DNA of 64,000 nucleotides. It comes from Pseudomonas deceptionensis (GTDB lineage: Bacteria > Pseudomonadota > Gammaproteobacteria > Pseudomonadales > Pseudomonadaceae). The stretch spans positions 4,671,501 to 4,735,500 of the forward strand of contig NZ_FNUD01000002.1 of NCBI RefSeq assembly GCF_900106095.1, read 5' to 3'. Each line of letters starts with the position of its first letter. Positions within the stretch are counted from its first letter, which is position 1. Below are positions 23,374 through 31,846 of the stretch, one piece after another. Under the pieces are notes generated by a model, which did no database searches, had not been told where the DNA came from, and worked only from the letters and a program-made list of their open reading frames with translations. The position numbers and the translations under genes were made by a program.

Positions 23374-24624
23374 ATGCTGAGCTGGGACGAATTCGACAAA
23401 GAAGACGAAGGCGAAGTCGCTGTTAAAGGCGCCAACGCTGGCCACGCAACCGAAGCCAACATGGACCGCCTCGACGCCGCCGGCGGTGTTGCCGCGCAGG
23501 AAGCACGTGCCGTTACGGCTACAGATTCGGCCGCGATCATTCGCGCCAAGGCTGCTCTGGACGATCTCGACGTCGCTGAAGGTCTGGCCGAACTCGAAGG
23601 CGCTTCCGCCCGAGTTGCGGTTGACGAAAAGATGATGATCAACTGCCGTGCCGACCTCAACCAGCTCGTACCGTTCAAGTACGACTGGGCCTGGCAGAAG
23701 TACCTGGACGGCTGCGCAAACCACTGGATGCCGCAAGAAGTCAACATGACCGCCGACATCGCCCTCTGGAAAAACCCGGAAGGCCTGACTGACGACGAGC
23801 GCCGCATCGTGATGCGCAACCTGGGCTTCTTCTCTACCGCCGACTCCCTGGTTGCCAACAACCTGGTGCTGGCCGTATACCGCCTGATCACCAACCCGGA
23901 ATGCCGCCAGTACATCCTGCGCCAGGCATTCGAAGAGGCGATCCACACCCACGCCTACCAGTACTGCATCGAATCGCTGGCCATGGATGAAGGCGAGATC
24001 TTCAACATGTACCACGAGATCCCGTCGGTCGCTAAAAAAGCCACCTGGGGCCTGAAGTACACCCGTTCGATCTCCGACCCGAAGTTCGAAACCGGCACGG
24101 TTGAAACCGACAAAGAGCTGCTGCGCAACCTGATCGCCTACTACTGCGTTCTGGAAGGCATCTTCTTCTACTGCGGCTTCACCCAGATCCTGTCGATGGG
24201 TCGTCGCAACAAAATGACCGGTGTCGCCGAGCAGTTCCAGTACATCCTGCGCGACGAATCCATGCACCTGAACTTCGGCATCGACGTGATCAACCAGATC
24301 AAAATCGAAAACCCGCACCTGTGGGACGCTGAAATGAAGGAAGAAGCTTCGCAGATGATCCTGCAAGGCACACAGCTGGAAATCGAATACGCTCGCGACA
24401 CCATGCCGCGCGGCGTACTGGGCATGAACGCCGCGATGATGGAGGACTACCTCAAGTTCATCGCCAACCGTCGCCTGTCGCAAATCGGCCTGAAAGAAGA
24501 ATACCCGGGCACCACTAACCCGTTCCCATGGATGAGCGAAATCATGGACTTGAAGAAAGAGAAAAACTTCTTCGAAACGCGGGTTATTGAATACCAAACC
24601 GGCGGTGCGTTGAGCTGGGATTGA
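23374..24624 (+). CDS. nrdB: Ribonucleoside-diphosphate reductase class Ia, beta subunit NrdB
   Basis: This 416-residue protein is the small subunit that houses the diiron-tyrosyl radical cofactor needed by NrdA to reduce ribonucleotides. Diiron ligands are visible in [15 protein letters not shown] (E, H) and [10 protein letters not shown] (E, H). The radical tyrosine is in the HAYQY segment by family alignment. The start [20 protein letters not shown] with AGGAG upstream is the pseudomonad form, with a longer N-terminus than E. coli NrdB. The gene stands alone between a repeat-protein gene and a terminator; nrdA must be encoded elsewhere. Confidence 0.95.
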   Translation: MLSWDEFDKEDEGEVAVKGANAGHATEANMDRLDAAGGVAAQEARAVTATDSAAIIRAKAALDDLDVAEGLAELEGASARVAVDEKMMINCRADLNQLVPFKYDWAWQKYLDGCANHWMPQEVNMTADIALWKNPEGLTDDERRIVMRNLGFFSTADSLVANNLVLAVYRLITNPECRQYILRQAFEEAIHTHAYQYCIESLAMDEGEIFNMYHEIPSVAKKATWGLKYTRSISDPKFETGTVETDKELLRNLIAYYCVLEGIFFYCGFTQILSMGRRNKMTGVAEQFQYILRDESMHLNFGIDVINQIKIENPHLWDAEMKEEASQMILQGTQLEIEYARDTMPRGVLGMNAAMMEDYLKFIANRRLSQIGLKEEYPGTTNPFPWMSEIMDLKKEKNFFETRVIEYQTGGALSWD

Positions 24625-24657
24625 TACGGGGACTTGATATAAGTCGTACGTAGCAAA

Positions 24658-24690
24658 CAAAAAGGGCCAACAATTGTTGGCCCTTTTTTT
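24658..24690 (+). terminator. Rho-independent terminator of nrdB
   Basis: AAAGGGCCAACA and its complement TTGTTGGCCCTTT form a long stem followed by a T-run on the plus strand. It lies about 35 bp after the nrdB stop. The A-rich left flank makes it plausible in both directions. Confidence 0.9.
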
Positions 24691-24904
24691 GTGCAAAACA
24701 GTATAAGCCCGCGCAAATGAAAGTTAGGGCGGTACTGAAGCGGCATCTATCTGTCATTAACAACCGAGCGCTTTTACAGGACGGCGGGCGAGTGAAGTAA
24801 ATAAAACACAGATCTAGATGATTGTAATAACCATTAAGATTATTTGACTTGTGTTCCAATCTTCAATGTTTCCTGCCTTGCAATGCACTCGCATCTTGGG
24901 AATA
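24691..24904 (+). other. Promoter region of the riboswitch-exchanger unit
   Basis: The stretch between the nrdB terminator and the riboswitch is relatively A+T-rich around 24790-24850 (AATAACCATTAAGATTATTT), as expected for a promoter. No specific -10/-35 pair or gene could be assigned. An overlapping frame from 24844 runs through the riboswitch and is rejected as coding. Confidence 0.4.
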
Positions 24905-25110
24905 ATGCCGCCCCTCGTCATTGGGGAGTAGCTATCTTCAGCCACACGGCTGAGGAAATCATGTCAACACACTTGAAGTCTCTTACTTCATGGCATGATT
25001 GGCACCTTCGGAACCAGCCGATGTTGCCCAGCAAGACCTTTGGCCACTGCGTGTTTACCGACCGGGTAAGCCACGTCGTGTGCCATTGGAATTTTGCTTG
25101 CCCGGTCTGT
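24905..25110 (+). ncRNA. yybP-ykoY-type (manganese) riboswitch
   Basis: The leader before the exchanger gene carries the hallmark sequences of this riboswitch in order: GGGGAGTAGC (24923-24932), GTCAACACACTTG (24963-24975), and GCCCAGCAAGACC (25026-25038), followed by a paired region ending in CCGGTC near 25105. The class senses Mn2+ (and pH in E. coli alx) and controls metal exporters of the MntP, TerC, UPF0016 and CaCA families. The next gene is a CaCA exchanger, which fits. The outer limits are approximate because the P1 stem was not folded. Confidence 0.85.
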
Positions 25111-25117
25111 GTCTCCC

Positions 25118-26116
25118 ATGCTCCTGACCTTGGTTCTCTTTTTTCTCTCCGCTATTACCATCTATCTGTCATGCGAATATTTCGTTAACGGTATTGAATG
25201 GTGTGGCCGTCACATGAATCTCGGCGCCACAGCTGTAGGCACCGTACTGGCCGCATTTGGTACAGCCCTGCCTGAAACCGCAGTGACGTTTACAGCCGTC
25301 GTGTTTGGATCAACCCCCGAGCAGAAAGACATCGGAGTAGGCGCTGCCATGGGCGGCCCGTTGGTTCTCGCGACAGTCGCTTATGGCGTCGTGGGCTTTG
25401 CGCTATGGATGAATCGCCGCAAACTGAATCGAGGCGACTCAGTCATTCGCGTGGATCACAAAGGCCTGGCGAAAGATCAGTTGGCGTTTTTGGCTGTGTT
25501 CGTCGTAAAAGTAGGCTTGGGTCTCGTAGCCTTTGCCATCAAGCCCTGGCTTGGGATCTTGTTCCTGGCGACCTACGGCCTCTACGTCTGGCGCGAGATC
25601 GTCAGCGCGGATACAGCCCCCGAAGAGGAGGAGCTGGAACCCCTCAAGCTGAGGCCGAAAAATGCATCGATGGGCTGGGCCGGGCTACAAACGGTTATAG
25701 CGCTCTGCGTGATTGGCGCAGCGTCACATGTATTTGTCTCCCAACTGGAGAGCATAGGCATTCTCTTCGGCCTGTCCCCCCACATGGTCGCGCTGCTGCT
25801 TAGCCCCGTAGCGACCGAACTTCCTGAGATCATGAATGCCTTGATCTGGGTTCGCCAGGGCAAAGAGAGACTGGCCTTGGCCAATATTTCTGGAGCGATG
25901 ATGATCCAGGCGACCATCCCCAGTTCGCTCGGTTTGTTCTTCACTCCGTGGATGTTAGACACCCCTCTGCTGATTGCCGGCGCCATAACGGCACTTGCTG
26001 TACTCATGCTCTGGCTACTATTTCGACGCGGCAATGTTGAAGCCAAAAGCTTGATGGCAATCGCTCTCCTGTACTGCGGTTTCGCGGGTTACGTGGCATG
26101 GCACTTCATGCATTGA
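25118..26116 (+). CDS. CaCA-family cation exchanger, probable Mn2+/Ca2+ exporter
   Basis: This 332-residue integral membrane protein has about ten transmembrane helices and two inverted alpha repeats: GTVLAAFGTALPETAVTFTA near residue 45 and SPVATELPEIMNALIWVRQG near 230, each with the conserved acidic residue of the ion site. CaCA proteins exchange Ca2+ or other cations for H+ or Na+. The yybP-ykoY riboswitch in its leader suggests that manganese is a physiological substrate; this is inference. The ATG at 25118 starts directly in the first helix (MLLTLVLFFLSAITIYLSCE); a TTG eight codons upstream is less likely. No strong ribosome site is visible, consistent with control in the leader. Confidence 0.85.
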   Translation: MLLTLVLFFLSAITIYLSCEYFVNGIEWCGRHMNLGATAVGTVLAAFGTALPETAVTFTAVVFGSTPEQKDIGVGAAMGGPLVLATVAYGVVGFALWMNRRKLNRGDSVIRVDHKGLAKDQLAFLAVFVVKVGLGLVAFAIKPWLGILFLATYGLYVWREIVSADTAPEEEELEPLKLRPKNASMGWAGLQTVIALCVIGAASHVFVSQLESIGILFGLSPHMVALLLSPVATELPEIMNALIWVRQGKERLALANISGAMMIQATIPSSLGLFFTPWMLDTPLLIAGAITALAVLMLWLLFRRGNVEAKSLMAIALLYCGFAGYVAWHFMH

Positions 26117-26234
26117 TGCCTTTCTTTTTCCATGTGGGACAACAAGTCAGCTGAAGGCAAAAGCCTGAGAGCCTCCGCGGATGGCGTGAGTAACGGGAGC
26201 CAGTTCTCCGGTCGGGACTCATCAAAAAACGAGT

Positions 26235-26270
26235 TTGATCCACGCTAAAAATAACTGTATAAAAACACAG
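26235..26270 (+). promoter_or_regulatory. Sigma-70 promoter overlapped by a LexA (SOS) box
   Basis: TTGATC (26235-26240), 17 bases, TATAAA (26258-26263) form a good promoter. The palindrome CTGTATAAAAACACAG (26255-26270) covers the -10 element and fits the LexA box CTGT-N8-ACAG exactly. LexA bound here would block RNA polymerase, so the following gene should be induced by DNA damage. Confidence 0.75.
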
Positions 26271-26308
26271 TATATTTTCAAGCACTGACTCAGCCCTGGA
26301 GAACCCCC

Positions 26309-26626
26309 ATGCCTCATTCAGCCATGCGCAGTACGTTTGAACGCATCGTCATTAATCAATTTACCCCGCTGCACTGCGCGCAAGCCCGTGAAATGCTTGG
26401 CTGGAGCCTTGATTGCCTGAGTGAGCAGTCCGGAGTTTCAGTTCCCGCGATCGAACGCTTTGAGGCTAAAGAACCCGTGCGCGATGTCACCCGTCTGGCC
26501 CTTGCGTACAGCCTGGAAGCTCAAGGGCTGGTGTTCTTTCCCGGGTTTTCGCCCGGTCGCGGAGGCAATGTTCGCGGCACCACGCCAGACCCGATGGGCC
26601 GCGAAGACTTTGCCCTGATCGAGTAA
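26309..26626 (+). CDS. Small HTH (XRE-like) regulator, SOS-controlled
   Basis: This 105-residue protein has a helix-turn-helix of the XRE/Cro type at about residues 20-75 (CAQAREMLGWSLDCLSEQSG followed by VSVPAIERFEAKEPV). The C-terminal 30 residues are probably disordered. GGAG sits 9 bases before the ATG. Its promoter carries a perfect LexA box, so it is a likely SOS-regulon member. It stands alone: the CaCA gene precedes it and a convergent MBL-hydrolase gene follows at 10 bp. Its targets are unknown. XRE proteins under SOS control are often phage or bacteriocin regulators, but no such genes are nearby. Confidence 0.8.
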   Translation: MPHSAMRSTFERIVINQFTPLHCAQAREMLGWSLDCLSEQSGVSVPAIERFEAKEPVRDVTRLALAYSLEAQGLVFFPGFSPGRGGNVRGTTPDPMGREDFALIE

Positions 26627-26635
26627 AAAAATGAC

Positions 26636-27664
26636 CTATTGACCTGAAGCTTGCACCTCAAGCCACCAGGCACGCCCCTTGTGAGGCTGCGCCAGGTTGA
26701 AAGCCTCTCCCATTTGTGGCGTTGTAATGAGTACATTGCGTTGCTCTGCCAACGCCACAATGCGGTCAAACGGCTCGGACCAGGCATGGAAAGCCAGATC
26801 AAAGGTCCCGTTGTGAATCGGCATTAACCAGCGTCCATTGAGGTCGATATGAGCTTGCAGGCTGTGCTCGGGCTGCATGTGCACATGCGGCCAATCGACG
26901 TTGTAGGCTCCCGTCTCCATCAGAGTCAGGTCAAATGGCCCAAACTGCTCACCGATCAGTTTGAAGCCGTCGAAGTACCCCGAGTCTCCACTGAAGAAAA
27001 TTCGAACTTCGTCAATGATCATCACCCAGGATGCCCAAAGCGTCTGGTTGTGATCAAACAGGCCCCGGCCTGAGAAGTGCTGGGACGGGGTAGCGATAAA
27101 ACGAATGCCTGCAACATGGGTGTCTTGCCACCATTCCAGTTGCTGGACTTTGCCGGCCTCGACTCCCCACTTGATAAGCAGGTCGCCTACTCCCAGCGGC
27201 GCCAAAAAATGCTGTGTTTTGGCCGCCAGCTGCAACACGGTTTTTTGGTCCAGGTGGTCGTAGTGATTATGGGAAAGAATCACGGCCTCCAAAGGTGGAA
27301 GCTCATCAAGGCTGATGGGGGGTGCATGAAAACGCTTGGGGCCAACCCACTGCAGCGGTGAGGCGCGCTCTGCGTAGACCGGATCGGTCAGCCAGTACTT
27401 GCCATTGAGCTTGAGCAGCAAGGTCGAATGGCCTAATCGATACACGCTGAAGTCCGGTGCTGCATCCAACTGTTCACGGGTGACCGACTTGACCGGAACC
27501 ACGCCTGTTGGACGTGTGCTCGCCGGCTTTTGAAAAAGCATTTTCCAAAAAATACCCAAGGTCTTGCCAAGACTGGAAGACGGCCTGGCGCCATCATTTC
27601 TAAATGCACCTTGATAACGCTCAGCGGGTTTAGGCCGCTCAGCACTGCGTGAATCGAGTGCCAT
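26636..27664 (-). CDS. MBL-fold metallo-hydrolase (UlaG/NAPE-PLD-like)
   Basis: This 342-residue protein has a metallo-beta-lactamase fold. The metal-binding motif SHNHYDHLD (HxHxDH) lies near residue 133, with further ligands in FSGDSGYFDGF and MPIHNGTFDLAFH. The arrangement resembles the L-ascorbate-6-phosphate lactonase / N-acyl-phosphatidylethanolamine phospholipase D branch. The N-terminal 60 residues are basic and include a short hydrophobic stretch, so membrane association is possible. It is monocistronic and its substrate cannot be told from sequence. Confidence 0.82.
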   Translation of the reverse strand: MALDSRSAERPKPAERYQGAFRNDGARPSSSLGKTLGIFWKMLFQKPASTRPTGVVPVKSVTREQLDAAPDFSVYRLGHSTLLLKLNGKYWLTDPVYAERASPLQWVGPKRFHAPPISLDELPPLEAVILSHNHYDHLDQKTVLQLAAKTQHFLAPLGVGDLLIKWGVEAGKVQQLEWWQDTHVAGIRFIATPSQHFSGRGLFDHNQTLWASWVMIIDEVRIFFSGDSGYFDGFKLIGEQFGPFDLTLMETGAYNVDWPHVHMQPEHSLQAHIDLNGRWLMPIHNGTFDLAFHAWSEPFDRIVALAEQRNVLITTPQMGEAFNLAQPHKGRAWWLEVQASGQ

Positions 27665-27942
27665 GGCTTGAAGGCTCCAGTGAAAAAAAGATTATTGTCT
27701 TGCTTTTATACCTGTTAGAGGTTGATCGTCATTCTATAAGAACTAACAGCGGCAACAGACATTGTCACGGACGCAGATTCGCCCTCGGCTTAATAGAGCT
27801 AGTCTAGAACCATAACCGTTACAGAATTTTGCGGGATATGTGCGATGTATTCTCGACAACGCGGGCCAGCAAGCAAACAATCGGCAGTCCGGGTACCCAG
27901 CAGTATCCGGGCTCATAGCCTAAACATCTCGCGCAGATAACC

Positions 27943-29028
27943 ATGGACAATAAAAGAGGCAAAGGGCTGTCGTTTGCCAGGCGCATTTATGCGCCACGAG
28001 CCATAGGTTCAGGGTTTGGCGGTCTGAGTTTGATAGCGGCTTTGCACCCTCTCGACAGGCCCATGTGGCTATGGGGGCTGCTGCTGCTCAATGCGCTTGT
28101 ATGGCCGCACCTTGCATTTCAGCTGTCTTCGCGCGCGGCTTATCCGTATCAAACTGAGCGGCGCAACATCCTGATCGATTCGCTGTGTGGGGGGTTCTGG
28201 GCGGCAACCATCCAGTTCAACGCACTGCCAACCGTGATCATTGTGTCCATGATGATGATGCATAACGTCTCGGCCGCAGGGCCCAGGTTTCTCTTGTACG
28301 GAGTGCTGGCGCAATTGGCGGGGGTCTTCATTTCGCTCCTGATTTTTGGGGCAGCCTTCACGCCCGCCACCACCAGCCTGCAAGTCTATGCCTGCTTACC
28401 GGTGCTGATTCTTTATCCTTTATCTGTAGGCATGGTCAGCTATCGTCTGGCGATAACACTGGCCGAGCATAAACGCGCACTGAGCACCCTCAGCCGCACC
28501 GACAGCCTGACCGGGCTGCTCAATCACGGCTCATGGAAAGACCTGCTGCAACTGAGCTTCCTGCAGAGCCGCGAGAGTCATTCACCCGCCACTCTGGCCC
28601 TGATTGATATCGACCATTTCAAGCAGATCAATGACACCTATGGGCATATCGTCGGTGACTGTGTATTGCGCCAACTCAGCAAGGAGCTCAAGGACAGCTT
28701 GCGCGCTCAGGACCTGGCTGGCCGATATGGCGGCGATGAATTCTGCGTCATCCTGCCCAATCGCTCACTGCATCAGGCCCAGGAGATCATGGAGCAACTG
28801 CGCCAGGTATTTTGCAACTACCAACACGCTGACGAGCCCCAGTTGCAGATAAGCGTAAGCCTGAGCATTGGACTGGCCTCCTGCCGACCCGAGTTCCAAA
28901 ACGCCTCTACCTGGCTGAACGAAGCCGATAAAGCACTGTACGTCGCAAAAAATACTGGCCGTAACAAAATCAGCATCGGGGCCGCAGACACACTTCCTGA
29001 GTCAGTTTTGAGCCGCAGCCCGGAGTAG
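27943..29028 (+). CDS. Membrane diguanylate cyclase, MASE2-GGDEF (DgcC/AdrA-like)
   Basis: This 361-residue protein has an N-terminal MASE2 membrane sensor with several hydrophobic helices (about residues 15-170). A GGDEF domain follows (about 185-345) with the intact active-site motif RYGGDEFCVIL. The allosteric I-site RxxD is present as RAQD five residues before GGDEF, so feedback inhibition by c-di-GMP is expected. MASE2 cyclases such as AdrA/DgcC promote cellulose and biofilm. It starts MDNKRGKGLSFARRIYAPRA and is followed after 33 bp by the DUF1003 gene on the same strand. Confidence 0.9.
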   Translation: MDNKRGKGLSFARRIYAPRAIGSGFGGLSLIAALHPLDRPMWLWGLLLLNALVWPHLAFQLSSRAAYPYQTERRNILIDSLCGGFWAATIQFNALPTVIIVSMMMMHNVSAAGPRFLLYGVLAQLAGVFISLLIFGAAFTPATTSLQVYACLPVLILYPLSVGMVSYRLAITLAEHKRALSTLSRTDSLTGLLNHGSWKDLLQLSFLQSRESHSPATLALIDIDHFKQINDTYGHIVGDCVLRQLSKELKDSLRAQDLAGRYGGDEFCVILPNRSLHQAQEIMEQLRQVFCNYQHADEPQLQISVSLSIGLASCRPEFQNASTWLNEADKALYVAKNTGRNKISIGAADTLPESVLSRSPE

Positions 29029-29061
29029 CCCCTCAAGCATCCGAGATGAGAAGAAAACCCC

Positions 29062-29601
29062 ATGGCCCCAGAAAAAAAACACACCACAGCCAAAGCACCC
29101 TCACAGAAAGTTGACCACTTGCGCTTTCATCGGGCCTACGAACATTTGGCGCCGACCTTCGGCAGTGACCGTTTCGCCTTGCAGGCAGAAGCCTTTGCCC
29201 GCTTTTTTGGCACGCCGACCTTTCTCGGCGCACAAACCCTGATCGTGGTGATCTGGGTGTGCCTGAACCTGTTTGGCGTGACGCACTTTGATATTTACCC
29301 GTTCATCCTGCTTAACCTCGCCTTCAGCTTGCAAGCGGCCTATGCCGCCCCGCTGATCCTGCTCGCGCAAACGCGCCAGGCTGCCCGCGACAAAGCCCAG
29401 TCCGATGCGGACGCCCGGCACCGTGAAGCACTGGCCGTGGCCAACTCAGAACGGCAAGCCGCCGCGGCTCAAACCACAGAGCAAATCATGGCGCTGCTGG
29501 AGCAAAACACCCGACTGACGGAAATGACCAAGCAACTAACCGAGCGGATAGAAAGCCTGACCACAGAAATGCACCAGCATTTTGTCCGCAAAGCGCCCTA
29601 G
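29062..29601 (+). CDS. DUF1003 membrane protein
   Basis: This 179-residue protein has the DUF1003 core: a hydrophilic start, then two transmembrane helices (TFLGAQTLIVVIWVCLNLFG and FILLNLAFSLQAAYAAPLIL). A charged, alanine/glutamine-rich C-terminal coiled coil follows (about 105-175). The family is widespread and uncharacterised. It lies 33 bp after the cyclase gene and may be co-transcribed with it. Its stop codon TAG is formed at the junction with the MITE-like element, so the native C-terminus may have been altered by that insertion. Confidence 0.85.
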   Translation: MAPEKKHTTAKAPSQKVDHLRFHRAYEHLAPTFGSDRFALQAEAFARFFGTPTFLGAQTLIVVIWVCLNLFGVTHFDIYPFILLNLAFSLQAAYAAPLILLAQTRQAARDKAQSDADARHREALAVANSERQAAAAQTTEQIMALLEQNTRLTEMTKQLTERIESLTTEMHQHFVRKAP

Positions 29602-29770
29602 GGTCCGTTGCCGTTTGGTTGTGGCCGCGCCGATAGACCATGGGGCGCAGGGCAAGGCGCGAGCAGCGTTGTTGGGTTGTTCCAAATAAGCTGCGAGCAA
29701 CGCCGCCCTGCGCCACATGGGCTATCGGTCCTTCGGGTCGCGTGTCACAACCAAACGGCAACAGACCCTA
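29599..29770. mobile_element. MITE-like inverted-repeat element flanked by TA
   Basis: The element spans 29601-29768 (168 bp), with a TA on each side (29599-29600 and 29769-29770). Its ends are near-perfect terminal inverted repeats: 22 of the outer 23 bases match, beginning GGGTCCGTTGCCGTTTGG and, on the other strand, GGGTCTGTTGCCGTTTGG. The interior also folds on itself (GATAGACCATGGGGCGCAGG against the complement of CCCTGCGCCACATGGGCTATC-like sequence). It has no coding capacity. TA flanks suggest mobilisation in trans by a TA-targeting transposase (IS630/mariner type). It also makes a long hairpin between two convergent genes. Confidence 0.7.
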
Positions 29771-30091
29771 GTTGACGCAGCGACGCACAGCCGAAATTTC
29801 AGGCACGTCCTGACGCCGCATGTACACGCGCAAGGGTTCGGTAATGTTCAGGCGGTCATCGATATTTTGATCCAGCAGCAACTGGATCAACTCGCGCTTG
29901 AGGGTCATGGTGTCTGCGGCACCGGCCTGCCAGACAAACTCGCTGGTGGGCGTGATGTTGTCGTCAGCAACATCCATCCCGAAAGAATCTTCACTAAAAC
30001 GAACAATGTGCTGGCCTGTCTTACGATTGAAACCAACAAAGCCGTTAAGTAGGTCGGCGGCCTGGCAGATGAGTTGCGAAGTGATGCGCAT
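29768..30091 (-). CDS. Conserved hypothetical protein, 107 residues
   Basis: I do not recognise a named family. The protein (start MRITSQLICQAADLLNGFVG) is soluble and acidic, with no signal peptide or membrane segment. Visible stretches are DSFGMDVADDNITPTSEFVW and a helical LKRELIQLLLDQNIDDRLNI. GAGG sits 8 bases before the ATG at 30091; an upstream in-frame start at 30115 has no ribosome site. Its TAG stop is formed by the end of the MITE-like element. It is convergent with the DUF1003 gene. Confidence 0.7.
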   Translation of the reverse strand: MRITSQLICQAADLLNGFVGFNRKTGQHIVRFSEDSFGMDVADDNITPTSEFVWQAGAADTMTLKRELIQLLLDQNIDDRLNITEPLRVYMRRQDVPEISAVRRCVN

Positions 30092-30316
30092 GGTAAACCT
30101 CACTGACGAGCCCAAAGGCTCTGGAACAATGGTTTACACGCAAGGATTAACGCTTGTCCCTCTGCCGGGGACGTTGATGTCGCCAAGAGTACTGCACATC
30201 TACACGAAAGATCGCTAAAAAAGTGCGACGTATGCCCACACCGGGTTTTCGATAGCCTGCGAGGCTGCCGATTGCCAACAAACACCCACTTTTTATGACC
30301 GAAAGGAACTCAACCA

Positions 30317-31429
30317 ATGCCTGACACCTTTGGCAAAAGCGTTTTGCTATTGAGCCTGCTTCTGGGCATGAGCGGCGCGCAGGCCGCCAGCGAGGCGAAA
30401 CTGGCCAATGCCCATGGCATCCCTCACCCGGCAGTCATTGCCCATCGCGGCGCATCCTTCGACGCCCCGGAGTCAACGGCAGCCGCCTACACCCTGGCCC
30501 GTGACCTGGGCGCCGACTATCTGGAAATGGACCTGCAGCGCAGCAAGGACGGTGTTCTGTTTGCGCTGCACGACAACAGCCTGTTGCGCACCACCGACGT
30601 GGCCAAAAAATTCCCGGAGCGCAAGAACAGCCCCGCCAGCGCCTTCACCCTGGCCGAGCTGAAAACCCTGGATGCCGGCAGCTGGTTCAACCAGACGTAC
30701 CCGGATCGTGCACGGCCGTCCTACGTTGGGCTGCCGATTCTGACCCTGGATGAAATCATCGACATCGCCCAGGCCAACCCGCAGCACAAACCCGGCCTGT
30801 ATATCGAAACCAAAGAACCCGGGCAGTTTCCCGGCATCGAACACGACCTGAAAAACAAACTGAGCGAGCGCGGCTGGCTTGAGCCTGTGGCCGGGCTGAA
30901 CGGACAGCCGCAGGTGGGCCAGGGCAAGGGCCGGGTCATCTTGCAGACCTTTGAGAAAAACAGCCTTGGGCTGCTGCAAAAAGAAATGCCCGACACGCCG
31001 AAAATCCTGCTGTTGTGGGTCGGTGAAGGCGCTATAACGCCAAATACCCCACTCAGTTTTGCCGACTCGGGCGAGAAGGACAAAGCCGCCTACTACGCGA
31101 GGCTTCAGCCCAAGGACCAGGCCGCGTTCATGCAATGGATCGACTTTGCCAAGGCCAACGGCGCCATGGGTACAGGCCCTTCGGCAGCCTTGGCCGACGG
31201 CGGCGACCAGAGCTATTTCGACCTGATCAAGCCATGGATGAACAAGGCAACCCACGACAAGGGCATGCTGGTGCACGTCTACACCCTGGACGAACCGGTG
31301 GACTTCAAGAAGGCAATGGAGGCTGGCGTCGACGGCATTTTCACTAACCGCGCCAGCGAACTGCTCAAGTACTACCAGCGCCCGGCGTCACACACGGTCC
31401 CCCAACTGCTGGAGAGCAACGGTTATTAA
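30317..31429 (+). CDS. glpQ: Periplasmic glycerophosphodiester phosphodiesterase GlpQ
   Basis: This 370-residue protein hydrolyses glycerophosphodiesters to glycerol-3-phosphate and an alcohol. It has a signal peptide cleaved after AQA (residue ~24). The GDPD catalytic motif VIAHRGASFDAPESTAAAY contains the HR and the E of the active site; YLEMDLQRSKDGVLFALHD carries the metal-binding ExD and catalytic histidine. Length is typical of the GlpQ branch. AAGGAAC precedes the start. It is monocistronic by appearance. Confidence 0.93.
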   Translation: MPDTFGKSVLLLSLLLGMSGAQAASEAKLANAHGIPHPAVIAHRGASFDAPESTAAAYTLARDLGADYLEMDLQRSKDGVLFALHDNSLLRTTDVAKKFPERKNSPASAFTLAELKTLDAGSWFNQTYPDRARPSYVGLPILTLDEIIDIAQANPQHKPGLYIETKEPGQFPGIEHDLKNKLSERGWLEPVAGLNGQPQVGQGKGRVILQTFEKNSLGLLQKEMPDTPKILLLWVGEGAITPNTPLSFADSGEKDKAAYYARLQPKDQAAFMQWIDFAKANGAMGTGPSAALADGGDQSYFDLIKPWMNKATHDKGMLVHVYTLDEPVDFKKAMEAGVDGIFTNRASELLKYYQRPASHTVPQLLESNGY

Positions 31430-31524
31430 TGACTGCGCGGGGGACAGGGCGAAAATTAAGGATGAATTAAGTTGCGACGGTTAATCTGGCCCCACTTAAA
31501 CAGATCAACCCTAAGGGACTAAAC

Positions 31525-31830
31525 ATGAAAGCACTTAATCTTGTATTCGCCACTGTTGCCCTGACACTGACTGCTGGCCTGGCCCAGGCTGATGTTCGCC
31601 CTGACCATATTCCAGACCTGCTCAAATCAGGTGAAATCACTTCATTTGAAAAGTTGAATCAAGCCGCGCTGGCCAAACACCCTGGCGCAACCATTCTCGA
31701 CACCGAGCTTGATCACTCCTACGGCAAACTGGTTTATGAAGTTGAATTGCGTGACACCAAAGGCGTCAAGTGGGATGTCGGTATCGACGCTAAAACTGCC
31801 GAAGTCCTGCAGGACAAACAAGATACTTAA
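31525..31830 (+). CDS. Exported PepSY-domain protein
   Basis: This 101-residue protein has a signal peptide (MKALNLVFATVALTLTAGLA then QA). A single PepSY domain follows (FEKLNQAALAKHPGATILDT ... YEVELRDTKGVKWDVGIDAK). PepSY modules are thought to inhibit peptidases or sense cell-envelope conditions; the specific role is unknown. AAGGGAC lies before the ATG and a strong terminator follows. Confidence 0.88.
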   Translation: MKALNLVFATVALTLTAGLAQADVRPDHIPDLLKSGEITSFEKLNQAALAKHPGATILDTELDHSYGKLVYEVELRDTKGVKWDVGIDAKTAEVLQDKQDT

Positions 31831-31846
31831 GTAAGTAGATTTAATT

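Noticed and set aside
23353-24696. A 447-residue minus-strand frame opposite nrdB
   Set aside because: It is antisense to a well-conserved gene, with composition typical of a shadow frame.
24844-25188. A 114-residue plus-strand frame before the exchanger gene
   Set aside because: It overlaps the riboswitch and the exchanger start in another frame and shows no protein-like conservation.
26117-26230. Possible structured RNA after the exchanger gene
   Set aside because: Several GC-rich short repeats are present, but no consistent stem or known family could be drawn by eye.
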